Positions 14,609-14,846 of a stretch of 14,846 bases of DNA are shown in pieces. Numbering within the stretch: position 1 is the first letter of the stretch; the number at the start of each line of letters is the position of its first letter. The notes under the pieces were generated by a model. That model did no database searches and was not told where the DNA came from. It saw only the letters and a program-made list of their open reading frames with translations. Made by a program: the position numbers and the translations under genes. Origin of the DNA: Methylomonas sp. (GTDB lineage Bacteria; Pseudomonadota; Gammaproteobacteria; Methylococcales; Methylomonadaceae); NCBI GenBank assembly GCA_026990815.1, contig JALXCS010000252.1:1-14846 (forward strand), in the 5' to 3' direction.

Positions 14609-14846
<238 letters not shown>

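Overview
The window looks like an AT-rich gammaproteobacterial chromosome. A methylotroph or methanotroph of the Methylococcales is a reasonable guess. The evidence is NarG and NarH very close in sequence to the enterobacterial enzymes, a PEP-CTERM exported protein with the VPLP-type sorting motif, and 5S/23S rRNA of gammaproteobacterial type. Nothing in the window fixes the genus.

From left to right: an unresolved stretch at the left edge; a perfect bidirectional terminator; a PEP-CTERM secreted protein (minus strand); and a respiratory nitrate reductase locus on the minus strand. Read in its direction of transcription, that locus is narK (537 aa, E. coli NarK-like) - narG - narH - narJ - narI - stem-loop - a second narK (443 aa, shorter NarK1/NasA-like type). 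A 622-bp divergent intergenic region follows. Then, on the plus strand, come a formate/nitrite-family (FNT) channel and a fused PP2C phosphatase/Ser-Thr kinase with a C-terminal membrane anchor. The right end holds the 5S gene and the 3' end of 23S from an rRNA operon on the minus strand. A bidirectional terminator separates that operon from the kinase.

The genes form a nitrate/nitrite module. Two NarK carriers move nitrate in and nitrite out. NarGHI reduces nitrate to nitrite at the cytoplasmic face of the membrane with quinol electrons, and NarJ matures NarG. The FNT channel probably moves nitrite. The kinase/phosphatase is a candidate membrane-attached regulator of nitrogen-oxide transport or metabolism. 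No nirBD, nirK/S or nor gene lies in the window, so the fate of nitrite is not visible.

The most interesting part is regulatory. Upstream of the FNT gene is a near-consensus sigma-54 promoter (TGGCAG-N5-TTGCT, GG-N10-GC). About 110-155 bp before its expected start lies a cluster of NtrC-like GCAC motifs. The predicted transcript begins exactly at one arm of an 85-nt inverted-repeat hairpin, followed by a weaker hairpin and a U-run. This suggests a structured leader with attenuation, or a sigma-54-dependent small RNA. The narK-narG spacer carries a 15/17 match to the NtrC site and a second GG-N10-GC element. By eye I found no canonical FNR box in either regulatory region. Together these suggest that nitrogen status, rather than only oxygen, controls this nitrate-respiration locus.
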